Part shown: positions 36,740 to 45,905 of the stretch, one piece after another
Layout: each line of letters starts with the position of its first letter
Position numbering within the stretch: position 1 is the stretch's first letter
Source: an uncultured Oscillospiraceae bacterium
GTDB lineage: Bacteria > Bacillota > Clostridia > Oscillospirales > Acutalibacteraceae
Length of the DNA: 64,000 nucleotides
Reading direction: 5' to 3'
Assembly (NCBI GenBank): GCA_900549775.1
Contig: URPR01000004.1
Span: 1-64,000, forward strand
Notes under the pieces: model-generated
What the model saw: only the letters and a program-made list of their open reading frames with translations
Told to the model about the DNA's origin: nothing
Database searches by the model: none
Position numbers and translations under genes: made by a program

Positions 36740-38779
36740 TTGTCTTTAAAATTATGGAAAGTTTTAGATTTAAATAAACAAAATGCAGTAAATATATCGA
36801 ATAAATACAACATACCGATTTTTACCGCGATGCTGTTAGATATATATAAAGTAAGCAACATAGAAGATTACATAAACTTAGACTGCGAAAAATTTAAGTA
36901 TGTAGACTTTACAGATATGCAAAAAGCTGTGGATAGAATCAAAAAAGCGATTAATAACTTTGAAAAAATTTGCATTTGCGGTGACTACGATGCAGATGGA
37001 GTAACAGCTACAGCGTTGCTTTATTCTTATCTAGAGGGACTTGGCGCAAATGTTATTTATCATATACCTAAACGTCACGAAGATGGATATGGGTTAAATA
37101 CAAATATAATCGATGAACTTAAAAGTGAAGACGTTAACTTGATAGTTACTGTCGACAACGGAATATGTGCAGTAAAAGAAATATCTTATGCAAAAACTTT
37201 GGGCATAGACGTTGTAGTTACAGATCACCATAGGTTGCCGGAAGAATTACCCGAAGCTGTAGCTATAGTTGACCCGCAAAGGGAAGAAAACAATGAGCAT
37301 AAAAACTTAGCGGGTGTAGGGGTTGCTTTTAAGCTTATTGTGGCGCTGGAGGAAGATGCAGATATTGGTTTTTTGCTGGAAGAATATGCAGAACTTGTTG
37401 CAATAGGAACAATAGGAGATATTGTGCCGCTGCAGGGCGAGAACAGGATTATAGCTAAAGTGGGACTAGAGTTTCTTAACCAGACGAACAAAGTAGGTCT
37501 GGTAGCGCTTTTAAAGGAAGCCGGAATCTTTGAAAAGTACATAACCTCAACTGATGTAGCTTTCGGCATAGTTCCTAGAATAAACGCGGCTGGAAGGCTT
37601 AGCACAACAGATAAGGTTGTTGAACTGCTAACTTGCGAAGATGAAGAAAAAGCACAATGTATTGCAAGAAGCTTAGAGCAAGAAAACAGTGAACGCAAGG
37701 CTTTGGGAAAAGAAGCATTTGATCAAATAGAGGTAATACTTAAAAAAGAGCCTGAGAGGCTGTTTGAGAAAGTTATTATAGTTGACGGGGAAAACTGGCA
37801 CCCAGGGGTTATTGGAATAGTTGCATCTAAACTGGTTGAAAGGTACTCAAAACCTGCTATAGTTATAACTCGTACAGGAAATGTGGCTAGGGCTTCAGCT
37901 AGGAGTATTGAAGGCTTTTCCATTTACGATGTAATAAATTCTTGTTCTTCTTATCTATTGAAATTCGGCGGGCACACAATGGCTGCTGGGTTCGATATAA
38001 ATATAAGCGATATTGAAAGATTTAGAAATGATATGAGAGCTTTTACTGCAAATGTCGAAATGCCTTTTCAGACTTTAAATATAACATGCAAGCTGAACCC
38101 TGAGATGCTATCTTTAGACGTAGTTGAACAAATAGGTATACTAGAACCGTTTGGAAAAGACAATCCACAGCCGATTTTTGGACTTTACAAAATGAAGTTA
38201 GAAAAAATCACTCCGGTAGGGAACGGAAACCATTTACGACTTACTTTTTCGAGAGATAATAAAAAAATTGTAGCCATGAAATTCTTTATGACGGAAAGTG
38301 AGTTTCCATACAGAGTTGGAGAAATTTTAGATTTAGCAGTTACTGTCAGTAAATCTCTTTATAATGGGTCAGAAAGCTTATCGATTATTATAAATGATAT
38401 GAAATTTTCAGATCTTATCCCGGAAAACTTGCTTATTCAAAAAAGAACATACGAAAAAATAAAAAGAGGTGAAGCAAAAGATGGTATACTAAGCGAAGTT
38501 GTACCTTCAAGGGACGATATAGCAACGGTATATAAGCTTTTGAAACAGAGAAAAGTTGACGAAGAAACAATAAATATTGAAATTTCTGGAGCTCGCTTTC
38601 AAAAAATAGGAATAAATTTTTGTAAGTTGCTTTTGATTTTTGACATTATGGAAGAGTTGAAGCTAATAAACATAGAGAGGGAACTTTTACTTTTTAAAGT
38701 ACACGTAAATAAAATGGAAAATAAAATAGATATAAATTCTTCTGTGATTTTGAAGGAGCTAAAAAGGCAGGTAATTTAA
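36740..38779 (+). CDS. recJ: Single-stranded-DNA-specific exonuclease RecJ
   Basis: 5'-3' exonuclease in recombination and mismatch repair. DHH domain motifs DYDADGVTATALL and VTDHHRLPEELPEAVAIVDP, the GIVPRINAAGRL block, the DHHA1 motif FGGHTMAAGF, and the RecJ OB fold. The C-terminal region continues past the core, as in Firmicute RecJ. TTG 36740 (MSLKLWKVLD) has GCAGGTGA upstream and is preferred to ATG 36710. 679 residues. relA starts one base after its stop. Confidence 0.93.
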   Translation: MSLKLWKVLDLNKQNAVNISNKYNIPIFTAMLLDIYKVSNIEDYINLDCEKFKYVDFTDMQKAVDRIKKAINNFEKICICGDYDADGVTATALLYSYLEGLGANVIYHIPKRHEDGYGLNTNIIDELKSEDVNLIVTVDNGICAVKEISYAKTLGIDVVVTDHHRLPEELPEAVAIVDPQREENNEHKNLAGVGVAFKLIVALEEDADIGFLLEEYAELVAIGTIGDIVPLQGENRIIAKVGLEFLNQTNKVGLVALLKEAGIFEKYITSTDVAFGIVPRINAAGRLSTTDKVVELLTCEDEEKAQCIARSLEQENSERKALGKEAFDQIEVILKKEPERLFEKVIIVDGENWHPGVIGIVASKLVERYSKPAIVITRTGNVARASARSIEGFSIYDVINSCSSYLLKFGGHTMAAGFDINISDIERFRNDMRAFTANVEMPFQTLNITCKLNPEMLSLDVVEQIGILEPFGKDNPQPIFGLYKMKLEKITPVGNGNHLRLTFSRDNKKIVAMKFFMTESEFPYRVGEILDLAVTVSKSLYNGSESLSIIINDMKFSDLIPENLLIQKRTYEKIKRGEAKDGILSEVVPSRDDIATVYKLLKQRKVDEETINIEISGARFQKIGINFCKLLLIFDIMEELKLINIERELLLFKVHVNKMENKIDINSSVILKELKRQVI

Positions 38780-38780
38780 G

Positions 38781-40964
38781 ATGAAAACAGATATGAAAGC
38801 CTTTTATTATGATTACGATAAACTCTTGGAGCTCTTAAAAAATAGTGATAGGGACTTTGACTATGAAACTATAGATAAAGCGTATCAAGTGGCAGCTAAA
38901 GCGCATTTAGATCAGAAAAGAGTTTCTGGGGTACCTTATATTTTACATCCAACTTCTGTTGCATATATACTGGCAGAGCTTGGAATGGACACAGAATCTA
39001 TAGCGGCAGCGCTCTTGCACGATGTGGTGGAAGACACAGCTGTGACCATAGAAGATGTAAGAAATGAATTTGGAAATACCATAGCCAATCTAGTAGATGG
39101 AGTTACTAAACTTGGGAAAATTCCATTTTCCACAAGGGAAGAACAACAAGCAGAAAACGTTAGGAAAATGCTTGTCGCCATGTATGAAGATATAAGAGTA
39201 ATAATAATTAAATTGGCCGATAGATTACAAAATACCAGAACTATAGAGTGTATGCGACCGCAAAAAAGACGCGATAAAGCTAGAGAAAATATGGAAGTTT
39301 ATGCTCCTATAGCTCACAGATTGGGCATAAGAGCAATAAAAGAAGAGCTAGAAGATTTATCTTTAAGGCAGCTTGACCCTATAGCTTACAAGGAAATACA
39401 GGATGCTTTGACTTTAAAGAAACAAAAAAGAGAAGCTTTTATTGAATCGATAAAAAGAAAAGTACGACAAAAACTGTCTCCGTACATAAGAAATGTTCAT
39501 CTGGAGGGTAGGGTAAAGAGCATAAATGGCATATATAGAAAAATGTTCATAAAGCATAAGTTGATGGAAGAAATTTACGATATATATGCTGTTCGGGTGA
39601 TAGTAAGCAGTGTAAATGATTGCTATAATGCTCTCGGGATAATTCACGATATATATAGACCAATCCCAAATAGATTTAAAGATTACATTTCTACACCAAA
39701 ACCAAATTTATATCAATCACTTCATACGACTGTCATAGGCAAAGAAGGCATACCTTTTGAAGTGCAAATACGCACTTGGGAAATGCACAGAACAGCTGAG
39801 TACGGAATAGCTGCGCATTGGAAATATAAATTGGGCTTAAATGGTCCAAATAGTGGACTAGAAGATCATATTTCCTGGATAAAAGGTATGATAGAAAATC
39901 ATAAAGAAAATGCACTTGATATTATAGGTACTATAAAGTCGGACCTCATACCTGAAGAAGTTTTTGTTCTAACACCTAAGGGAGACGTTGTAAGCTTGCC
40001 TTCCGGAGCTAATGTGATAGATTTTGCGTATGCTATTCACAGTGAAGTTGGAAATAAAATGGTAGGTGCAAAGGTTGATAAAAGGATAGTACCGATATCT
40101 TATGAAGTTAAAACAGGGCAGATTGTCGAGATACTTACAACTAAAGATACCAATAAAGGTCCAACTAGAGACTGGTTGAGCATAGTAAAAACCAGTGAAG
40201 CCAGAAATAAAATAAAACAGTGGTTCAAAAAAGAAAAGCATGAGGAAAATATAGCCGAGGGCAAATTGCAGGTTGAAAAAGAATGTCGGAAGATTGGCTT
40301 AGACCTTTCTCAAGAAGAAATACAAAAACTTGCTAAAAAGCTGGCAAAAGGCTTAAAATGCGAAACAGCTGATAGACTTTTTGAAGCCATAGGGTATAGT
40401 GGTATTCCTATGAGCAGGGTCGCACCTAGGATAAAAAATGAATACTCTAAAATGAAGAAAACAGTTAATACTCAAAAGGTGAAAGAAACTGCTATTTCTA
40501 AAAATAAAAGTATCAAAAACGGTGTAGTGGTCGAAGGTATTGATAATTGTCTGGTTCATTTTTCAAAATGCTGTAACCCAATACCTGGGGATGAAATTAT
40601 CGGGTTTATAACGAGGGGACACGGTGTTTCTGTTCATAAAAAAAGTTGTTTAAATGTTCCTGAAAATATCACAGAATCAGATGAAAAAGAAAGATGGATT
40701 AATGTACATTGGAGACAGAATGAGAGTGATAATTTCAAAACGAACATTAAAATTATTGCGTCAGATTCTATAGGGCTTTTGGCGAGTATAACCTTGCAAA
40801 TTTCAAAGTTAAATGTTTCAATTCACTCTATGACGTCCAATAAAACTAAGGACGGAAAAGTAAATATTAATATTACAATAACAGTTAAAAACAGAGAACA
40901 TTTAAGTTCTATAATTTCCAAACTGTCAAGCTCAGAAAATATTATATCTGTAAGTAGGATTTGA
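38781..40964 (+). CDS. relA: Bifunctional (p)ppGpp synthetase/hydrolase
   Basis: Stringent-response enzyme of the Rel/SpoT type, 727 residues. N-terminal HD hydrolase with LLHDVVEDT, synthetase domain (IPNRFKDYISTPKPNLYQSL and EVQIRTWEMHRTAEYGIAAH), TGS domain (VFVLTPKGDVVSLPSGA), and C-terminal ACT domain. All catalytic blocks look intact. The recJ-relA-MBL hydrolase order is common in Firmicutes, often with apt and dtd, which are absent here. Confidence 0.96.
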   Translation: MKTDMKAFYYDYDKLLELLKNSDRDFDYETIDKAYQVAAKAHLDQKRVSGVPYILHPTSVAYILAELGMDTESIAAALLHDVVEDTAVTIEDVRNEFGNTIANLVDGVTKLGKIPFSTREEQQAENVRKMLVAMYEDIRVIIIKLADRLQNTRTIECMRPQKRRDKARENMEVYAPIAHRLGIRAIKEELEDLSLRQLDPIAYKEIQDALTLKKQKREAFIESIKRKVRQKLSPYIRNVHLEGRVKSINGIYRKMFIKHKLMEEIYDIYAVRVIVSSVNDCYNALGIIHDIYRPIPNRFKDYISTPKPNLYQSLHTTVIGKEGIPFEVQIRTWEMHRTAEYGIAAHWKYKLGLNGPNSGLEDHISWIKGMIENHKENALDIIGTIKSDLIPEEVFVLTPKGDVVSLPSGANVIDFAYAIHSEVGNKMVGAKVDKRIVPISYEVKTGQIVEILTTKDTNKGPTRDWLSIVKTSEARNKIKQWFKKEKHEENIAEGKLQVEKECRKIGLDLSQEEIQKLAKKLAKGLKCETADRLFEAIGYSGIPMSRVAPRIKNEYSKMKKTVNTQKVKETAISKNKSIKNGVVVEGIDNCLVHFSKCCNPIPGDEIIGFITRGHGVSVHKKSCLNVPENITESDEKERWINVHWRQNESDNFKTNIKIIASDSIGLLASITLQISKLNVSIHSMTSNKTKDGKVNINITITVKNREHLSSIISKLSSSENIISVSRI

Positions 40965-40975
40965 GGTGAATATAA

Positions 40976-41626
40976 TTGTTAGAACCGAAAAAAGACGAAG
41001 AAAATGCTTTAAAAATTGAAATTTTTAAAGTAGGACCTCTGGCAACTAATTGTTATCTTTTAACTGACAAAAAAACAAATAAAATGGCGATAATCGACCC
41101 AGGTGGAATCTCGAGTAAGCTGGACGAAAAGTTGACACAGGGTGGAAAATGTGAATATATAATTTTGACGCATGGGCATTTTGATCATATAAGGAAAGTA
41201 AATAGATACCAGAATTTAACTGGGGCCAAAGTGGTAGCAAATGAGGATGAGATAAATTTAATAAAAGATTCTGATTTAAATTTATCGAAAGACTTTTGTT
41301 CTAGACCAATAGAAGAATTCAAAGTTGATTTAGCTTTGAAAAATAATGACAGCATTTACCTTGGTGATATAGAAATAAAAATGCTATCGACCCCGGGACA
41401 CACTGCTGGTAGTGCGTGCTTTATGACAAATGGACTGATTTTTTCAGGAGACACCATAATGAAAAGTTCTATAGGTAGAACGGACTTTAAAACCGGCAAT
41501 AGTAAAGATATGATTGAATCTGTAAAGAAACTTGCCATGTTAAAAGACCAATATATAATTTACCCGGGACATGGGGAAGTTACAGATTTATTCTCCGAAA
41601 AGCAAAATAACCCATATTTTAATTAG
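40976..41626 (+). CDS. Metallo-beta-lactamase-fold hydrolase (glyoxalase II-like)
   Basis: 216 residues with all metal motifs: THGHFDHI, PGHTAGSACF, the Asp of SGDTIMKSSIGRTDF and the His of YPGHGEVT. It belongs to the YcbL/YqgX-like group of thioester or sulfur-related hydrolases, and the substrate is not known. TTG start with GAGGTG 7 bp upstream, 11 bp after relA. Confidence 0.87.
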   Translation: MLEPKKDEENALKIEIFKVGPLATNCYLLTDKKTNKMAIIDPGGISSKLDEKLTQGGKCEYIILTHGHFDHIRKVNRYQNLTGAKVVANEDEINLIKDSDLNLSKDFCSRPIEEFKVDLALKNNDSIYLGDIEIKMLSTPGHTAGSACFMTNGLIFSGDTIMKSSIGRTDFKTGNSKDMIESVKKLAMLKDQYIIYPGHGEVTDLFSEKQNNPYFN

Positions 41627-41734
41627 ATAACTTAAGAGAACTGAATCAAGTAATTAAACTTGATTTTAAACGAACATTTATCTTTCATATTAGCAAAAAT
41701 CGTTTTGTGGTTCTTTCTAGAAAGGATAGATTTT

Positions 41735-42664
41735 ATGAATAATTTTTACTCACAAGATTCGAGTAGAAGATGGACGTTAGAAAGAATAAATGATGCAGCT
41801 AAAGTGGAACCTGAATATTTAATAAACTCTGTGGAAAGCCATTTTCATATAAAAATAGGCAAAATTATAGATTACATATTAAACAAGAAGGAAAATTGTA
41901 AGTTAATTTTAATATCTGGTCCATCGTCTAGCGGAAAAACAACTTTTTCAAATATGATAATTGAAAAACTTAAAGAAAATGGTGTATGGTCCGACATTTT
42001 TTCGTTTGATAACTTCTATAGGGGGTTTGATCATGTACCTGAACTGGAAGATGGATCTAAAGATTTCGAGGCTATAGATGGACTAGATACAGTTGAAATA
42101 AAAAAGAGTCTGATTGATCTAATAGAACATGGTGAATGTACGATTCCAACGTACGATTTTGCGGTAATGGCACCAAAAAAAGAAAGACTCTTTTTAAAAG
42201 TCCCTAAAAGAGGAATAATAATTGCAGAAGGGTTACATGCGATAAATCCGGTACTTACAGAAGGCATTAGCTCTGAAAACGTAGTAAGAATATATGTGGA
42301 CTTAAAAGTAGGTATCAGAAGCGATGACAGTATATTTTTTCCGACTAAGTTTGTACGCTTGACAAGACGTGTTTTAAGAGATTATATACATAGAGGCACA
42401 GATGCCGAAAGAACTATATTGATGTGGAAAAATATAATTAGGGGTGAAAAATTGTACATAAGACCCATAAGGCAGTATGCAGATATAAAAGTTAATACGC
42501 TACATCCTTACGAGCCTTGTGTCATGGCGAAGGAAACTTTAAAGTTAATGCAGGATCTTCCAGGAGAAATGGATGTTAAAAAGTTTGTGGAAAAACTTAG
42601 TAGGTTTGAATATATAGACAAAAAATTAGTTCCAAAAAACTCGTTAATTCAAGAGTTTATTTAA
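41735..42664 (+). CDS. Uridine kinase-like nucleoside kinase, short form
   Basis: 309-residue P-loop kinase of the phosphoribulokinase/uridine kinase family. Walker A GPSSSGKTTF, then SFDNFYRG, DFEAIDGLDTVEI and EGLHAINP, in the usual family order. Clostridial relatives are often about 550 residues with an N-terminal TGS/tRNA-synthetase-like half; here only the kinase half exists. The frame extends to 41660, but AAAGGATAG just before ATG 41735 sets the start. Nucleoside specificity is inferred from the family. Confidence 0.82.
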   Translation: MNNFYSQDSSRRWTLERINDAAKVEPEYLINSVESHFHIKIGKIIDYILNKKENCKLILISGPSSSGKTTFSNMIIEKLKENGVWSDIFSFDNFYRGFDHVPELEDGSKDFEAIDGLDTVEIKKSLIDLIEHGECTIPTYDFAVMAPKKERLFLKVPKRGIIIAEGLHAINPVLTEGISSENVVRIYVDLKVGIRSDDSIFFPTKFVRLTRRVLRDYIHRGTDAERTILMWKNIIRGEKLYIRPIRQYADIKVNTLHPYEPCVMAKETLKLMQDLPGEMDVKKFVEKLSRFEYIDKKLVPKNSLIQEFI

Positions 42665-42731
42665 AATATATTGATTTTTTTACGATAATGAGGTATCCTA
42701 GTGGATAGTTTTTGTAAAAGGAAAAATAAAA

Positions 42732-43247
42732 ATGATACCACAAGTTGAAAAATTAAAAAAAATGGCATTTATCTCAATGATTTCTGCATTTTATGTGGCA
42801 TTAACATCATTTTCTGCATGTTTTGGAGTGGCTTATACCGGCATTCAACTTAGGCTTTCTGAAGTATTGACAGTTTTACCTATATTTTCACCACTGTCTG
42901 TACCGGGACTTGTAATTGGGTGCTTTATATCAAACCTAGCAAGTCCACTGGGAATAGTCGATCTGGTTTTCGGAACAATATCAACTTTCATAGCAGCTAT
43001 TTTTACTAGGCTTTTGCGGCACGTAAAAGTAAAAAATATACCAATATTTGCACCACTGCCGCCAGTTATATTTGGTGCCGTGAGCGTTAGCTTAATGATT
43101 ATATTTACTTCTTCTCAAAGATTTTCGTGGCAAATGTTTTTGCCTTTGTTTGCAACTGTGGGTATAGGACAGTTTATAGTATGCTATATCCTAGGAGTAC
43201 CGCTAATTATTATTTTAAATAAGTTGAAATTATTTTCAAATAGTTAA
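42732..43247 (+). CDS. queT: QueT family transporter (queuosine precursor)
   Basis: 171-residue membrane protein with about five helices, matching QueT, an ECF-type substrate-binding membrane component predicted to import queuosine precursors. Characteristic GIQLRLSEVLTVLPIFSP and GCFISNLASPLGIVDLVFGT. ATG after AAAAGGAAAAATAAAA. The ECF energising module is not adjacent. Confidence 0.85.
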   Translation: MIPQVEKLKKMAFISMISAFYVALTSFSACFGVAYTGIQLRLSEVLTVLPIFSPLSVPGLVIGCFISNLASPLGIVDLVFGTISTFIAAIFTRLLRHVKVKNIPIFAPLPPVIFGAVSVSLMIIFTSSQRFSWQMFLPLFATVGIGQFIVCYILGVPLIIILNKLKLFSNS

Positions 43248-43269
43248 AGTAAAAGAAGGAGATGAAATT

Positions 43270-44643
43270 TTGGGTAAAAAACAAAAGTCTCTAAAAGATG
43301 TATCGGCAGTGAGACTTATAGTTTTTAGCTTTTTGTTTATAGTCATTTTTGGCGCAAGTATACTATATATGCCGTTTTGTTCCAGAGGGTATAGTTACAC
43401 AAGTTTTATAGATGCACTTTTTACAGCTACTTCGGCCACGTGCGTAACAGGATTGGTGGTTTTTGACACTTTTACTAAGTGGACAATTGTAGGCCAAATA
43501 GTAATAATTCTGCTTATTCAGCTTGGAGGACTTGGCATTATAACATTTACAACAGGTGCTACTCTTCTGCTTCGTGGCAAGCTGGATATCAGGGACTTGC
43601 AAATAGCCAAGGAACATACAAACGGCAAGGTGCTTGATGTTTCTAAATTAATAAAAGTAATTTTAATTTGGACGTTTGCGTGTGAAAGCATAGGAGCTTT
43701 AGCCTTAGCAATTAGATTTGTTCCGGAATACGGGGTCTATGGAATATGGCAGGCAGTTTTTACTGCTATTTCGGCTTACTGTAATGCAGGATTTGAAATT
43801 ATGGGTTTCATAACGCCAGGTGAAAGTTTTACTCATTATGTTTCTGATCCATTAGTTTGTGTTACTATATCTTTGCTTATAATATCTGGAGGGATAGGGT
43901 TTATCGTCATTAGCGATATTGGCTCCTGCATTTCAAAAAAGTGGAAAAATAATAAAAGTCACCCACATTTAAAGCTTCACTCTATATTAGTTCTAATAAT
44001 GACATCTATTTTACTGGTAGTTGGTACAGTACTGTTTTTGTTATTTGAATATAACAATACGTTAAAAGACTTAACCTTTGCGGAGAAAATTAATGCTTCA
44101 TTTTTTCAATCAGCTAGTTTAAGAACGGCAGGATTTTTCTCTATACCGATAGGCATGCTAAAAGATATAAGTAAAATTTTATCTATAGTACTTATGTTTA
44201 TAGGTGCATCGCCGGCGTCAACAGGCGGAGGAATTAAAACAACCACTTTTATAATAATTATTATAGTGATTATAAGTATATTAAAGGGTAGGGAAGACGC
44301 CATTGTTTTAAGGCATAAAATAGCTAAATCTACAGTTTATAAATCAATTGCGATTGTAGGATTATCGTTGTTTTTTGTTACATCTATAGTTTCGGCTATA
44401 AATGTTTTAGAGGAAAATATTCCTCTTATAGACATCGTTTATGAGGTGGTATCGGCATTTTCAACTACAGGTTTAACTGTGGGAATTACAACAAGTCTTA
44501 GCGACATTTCAAAAATTTTACTATCGATAGCGATGTTTATAGGGAGAGTGGGACCTATTTCTCTTATTTTAGCAGTTACTATAAAGCAACAAAAAAGAGG
44601 TTCAGAAAAGATTTTGCCTGAAAGTCAGGTTGTAGTAGGATAA
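43270..44643 (+). CDS. ktrB: TrkH/KtrB potassium transporter subunit
   Basis: 457-residue ion-conducting subunit with repeated M1-P-M2 units. Selectivity-filter-like segments: TSATCVTGLVVFDT, SAYCNAGFEIMGF, SASLRTAGFFSIPIG and FSTTGLTVGITTSLS. The length and N-terminus suit KtrB. The usual partner KtrA/TrkA (RCK protein) is not next to it. TTG start after AAGGAGATG. Confidence 0.9.
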   Translation: MGKKQKSLKDVSAVRLIVFSFLFIVIFGASILYMPFCSRGYSYTSFIDALFTATSATCVTGLVVFDTFTKWTIVGQIVIILLIQLGGLGIITFTTGATLLLRGKLDIRDLQIAKEHTNGKVLDVSKLIKVILIWTFACESIGALALAIRFVPEYGVYGIWQAVFTAISAYCNAGFEIMGFITPGESFTHYVSDPLVCVTISLLIISGGIGFIVISDIGSCISKKWKNNKSHPHLKLHSILVLIMTSILLVVGTVLFLLFEYNNTLKDLTFAEKINASFFQSASLRTAGFFSIPIGMLKDISKILSIVLMFIGASPASTGGGIKTTTFIIIIIVIISILKGREDAIVLRHKIAKSTVYKSIAIVGLSLFFVTSIVSAINVLEENIPLIDIVYEVVSAFSTTGLTVGITTSLSDISKILLSIAMFIGRVGPISLILAVTIKQQKRGSEKILPESQVVVG

Positions 44644-44664
44644 ATTTTATGGAGGTAGATTATA

Positions 44665-45384
44665 ATGAATGAAAAATTTGGAAGTTCAATGAAAAAAAGA
44701 AAGTGGTTAAAAGTATTAATAAAGACAGTTTCAGTTGTGGCTCTAAGTGTTTTTGCGGTGTGGCTGATTTATGCGATATATTTTGATAGTAGTATTATTG
44801 GCAGCTGGGAGATGTGTGATGGAGACTATAAAGCGGTTTTAACGTTTACTCAAGACGGCACAGCTTTATATGAAGTGAACTCTATGATGTTGGTAACCGG
44901 TAGTTATGAAAAGAAAGGGAATAATAAAATTAATATAGATATAAAAGCAAATTCTCAGGATATTTTTACTGGTGAATATGATTATGTTGTTGTATCTAGT
45001 GCTAATGGAAGAAAACTGGAGCTCAAAGACAGTTATAATAATGTTGATAAATATAATCAACACAAAGAAGAACAGGGAAAATTAACTGTAAATAAAACTT
45101 TGGATTCGAACCTGCTGGGAAAATGGAAAAATGATGAACGTGATTTAGAATATGAATTTAAAAATAACTCTGTTGCAATTTTGAAAAACAAAAACATAAC
45201 ATTTAAGTTTAAGTACAGTACGCAAGACGGAGAGATTACTTTGCTGCAAAATGCGGGAAGTAAAGCTGGCGAAAGTAAGATGTCATATAGCATAGATGGA
45301 GATGTAATTACTATAAAGAATGTAAAATTTAAAGATAGGGATGTAGTTACTGCAAAGGATATAAAATTTAAAAAAGTAAATTAA
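44665..45384 (+). CDS. Membrane-anchored protein with two lipocalin-like repeats
   Basis: 239 residues, not recognised as a named family. A basic N-terminus and one membrane helix (VLIKTVSVVALSVFAVWLIYAI) put the remainder outside the cell. The outer part has two related beta-rich units: IGSWEMCDGDYKAVLTFTQD at about 50 and LGKWKNDERDLEYEFKNN at about 152, each followed by a G-Y/K-K... strand pattern like DUF5640/lipocalin-like domains. ATG with GGAGG upstream, ending in a terminator. Confidence 0.75.
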   Translation: MNEKFGSSMKKRKWLKVLIKTVSVVALSVFAVWLIYAIYFDSSIIGSWEMCDGDYKAVLTFTQDGTALYEVNSMMLVTGSYEKKGNNKINIDIKANSQDIFTGEYDYVVVSSANGRKLELKDSYNNVDKYNQHKEEQGKLTVNKTLDSNLLGKWKNDERDLEYEFKNNSVAILKNKNITFKFKYSTQDGEITLLQNAGSKAGESKMSYSIDGDVITIKNVKFKDRDVVTAKDIKFKKVN

Positions 45385-45398
45385 ATATTTTGCATAAA

Positions 45399-45428
45399 AT
45401 AAGGTCTCAACATAAGTTGAGACCTTAT
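45399..45428. terminator. Bidirectional terminator
   Basis: ATAAGGTCTCAA, 6-nt loop, TTGAGACCTTAT; lies between the converging anchored-protein and iscU genes. Confidence 0.82.
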
Positions 45429-45450
45429 CTATTAATCTTTATCATAAAGT

Positions 45451-45903
45451 TTATTTACAGTTTTCACATGAGCAACTGCCATCATCTTGATGGAGGCTAC
45501 AACTTGAAATTTTACCGACAAACGGTTCAGGGTCAATACCTTGTCGCTTATAATAGTCAGCTATAGCTGATTTTATAGCCTGTTCGGCCAGAACAGAACA
45601 ATGTACTTTTACCGGAGGCAACCCATCCAAAGCTTCCATAACGGCCTTGTTCGTAAGTTTTAAAGCTTCCTCCAATGTTTTTCCCTTTATAAGTTCTGTT
45701 GCCATCGAGCTAGTGGCAATTGCGGCACCGCATCCGAAAGTTTTGAAGCTTACATCTGTTATTTTGCCATCCTCAACTTTTATATACATTTTCATTATGT
45801 CGCCGCATTTCGGATTTCCAACTTCACCTATGCCGTTAGCGTCTGGCATTTCTCCAACATTTCTTGGATTTGAAAAATGATCCATAACTTTTTCGCTATA
45901 CAT
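45451..45903 (-). CDS. iscU: Iron-sulfur cluster scaffold (NifU/IscU-like)
   Basis: 150-residue scaffold. The three conserved cysteines are in GNPKCGD, KTFGCGAA and PVKVHCSVLAE. A Cys-rich tail (SSCSLHQDDGSCSCENCK) follows, seen in clostridial NifU-like proteins. ATG at 45903 with AAGGAGTG upstream on the minus strand; the frame continues into iscS. It works with the adjacent IscS as sulfur donor. Confidence 0.93.
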   Translation of the reverse strand: MYSEKVMDHFSNPRNVGEMPDANGIGEVGNPKCGDIMKMYIKVEDGKITDVSFKTFGCGAAIATSSMATELIKGKTLEEALKLTNKAVMEALDGLPPVKVHCSVLAEQAIKSAIADYYKRQGIDPEPFVGKISSCSLHQDDGSCSCENCK

Positions 45904-45905
45904 AA

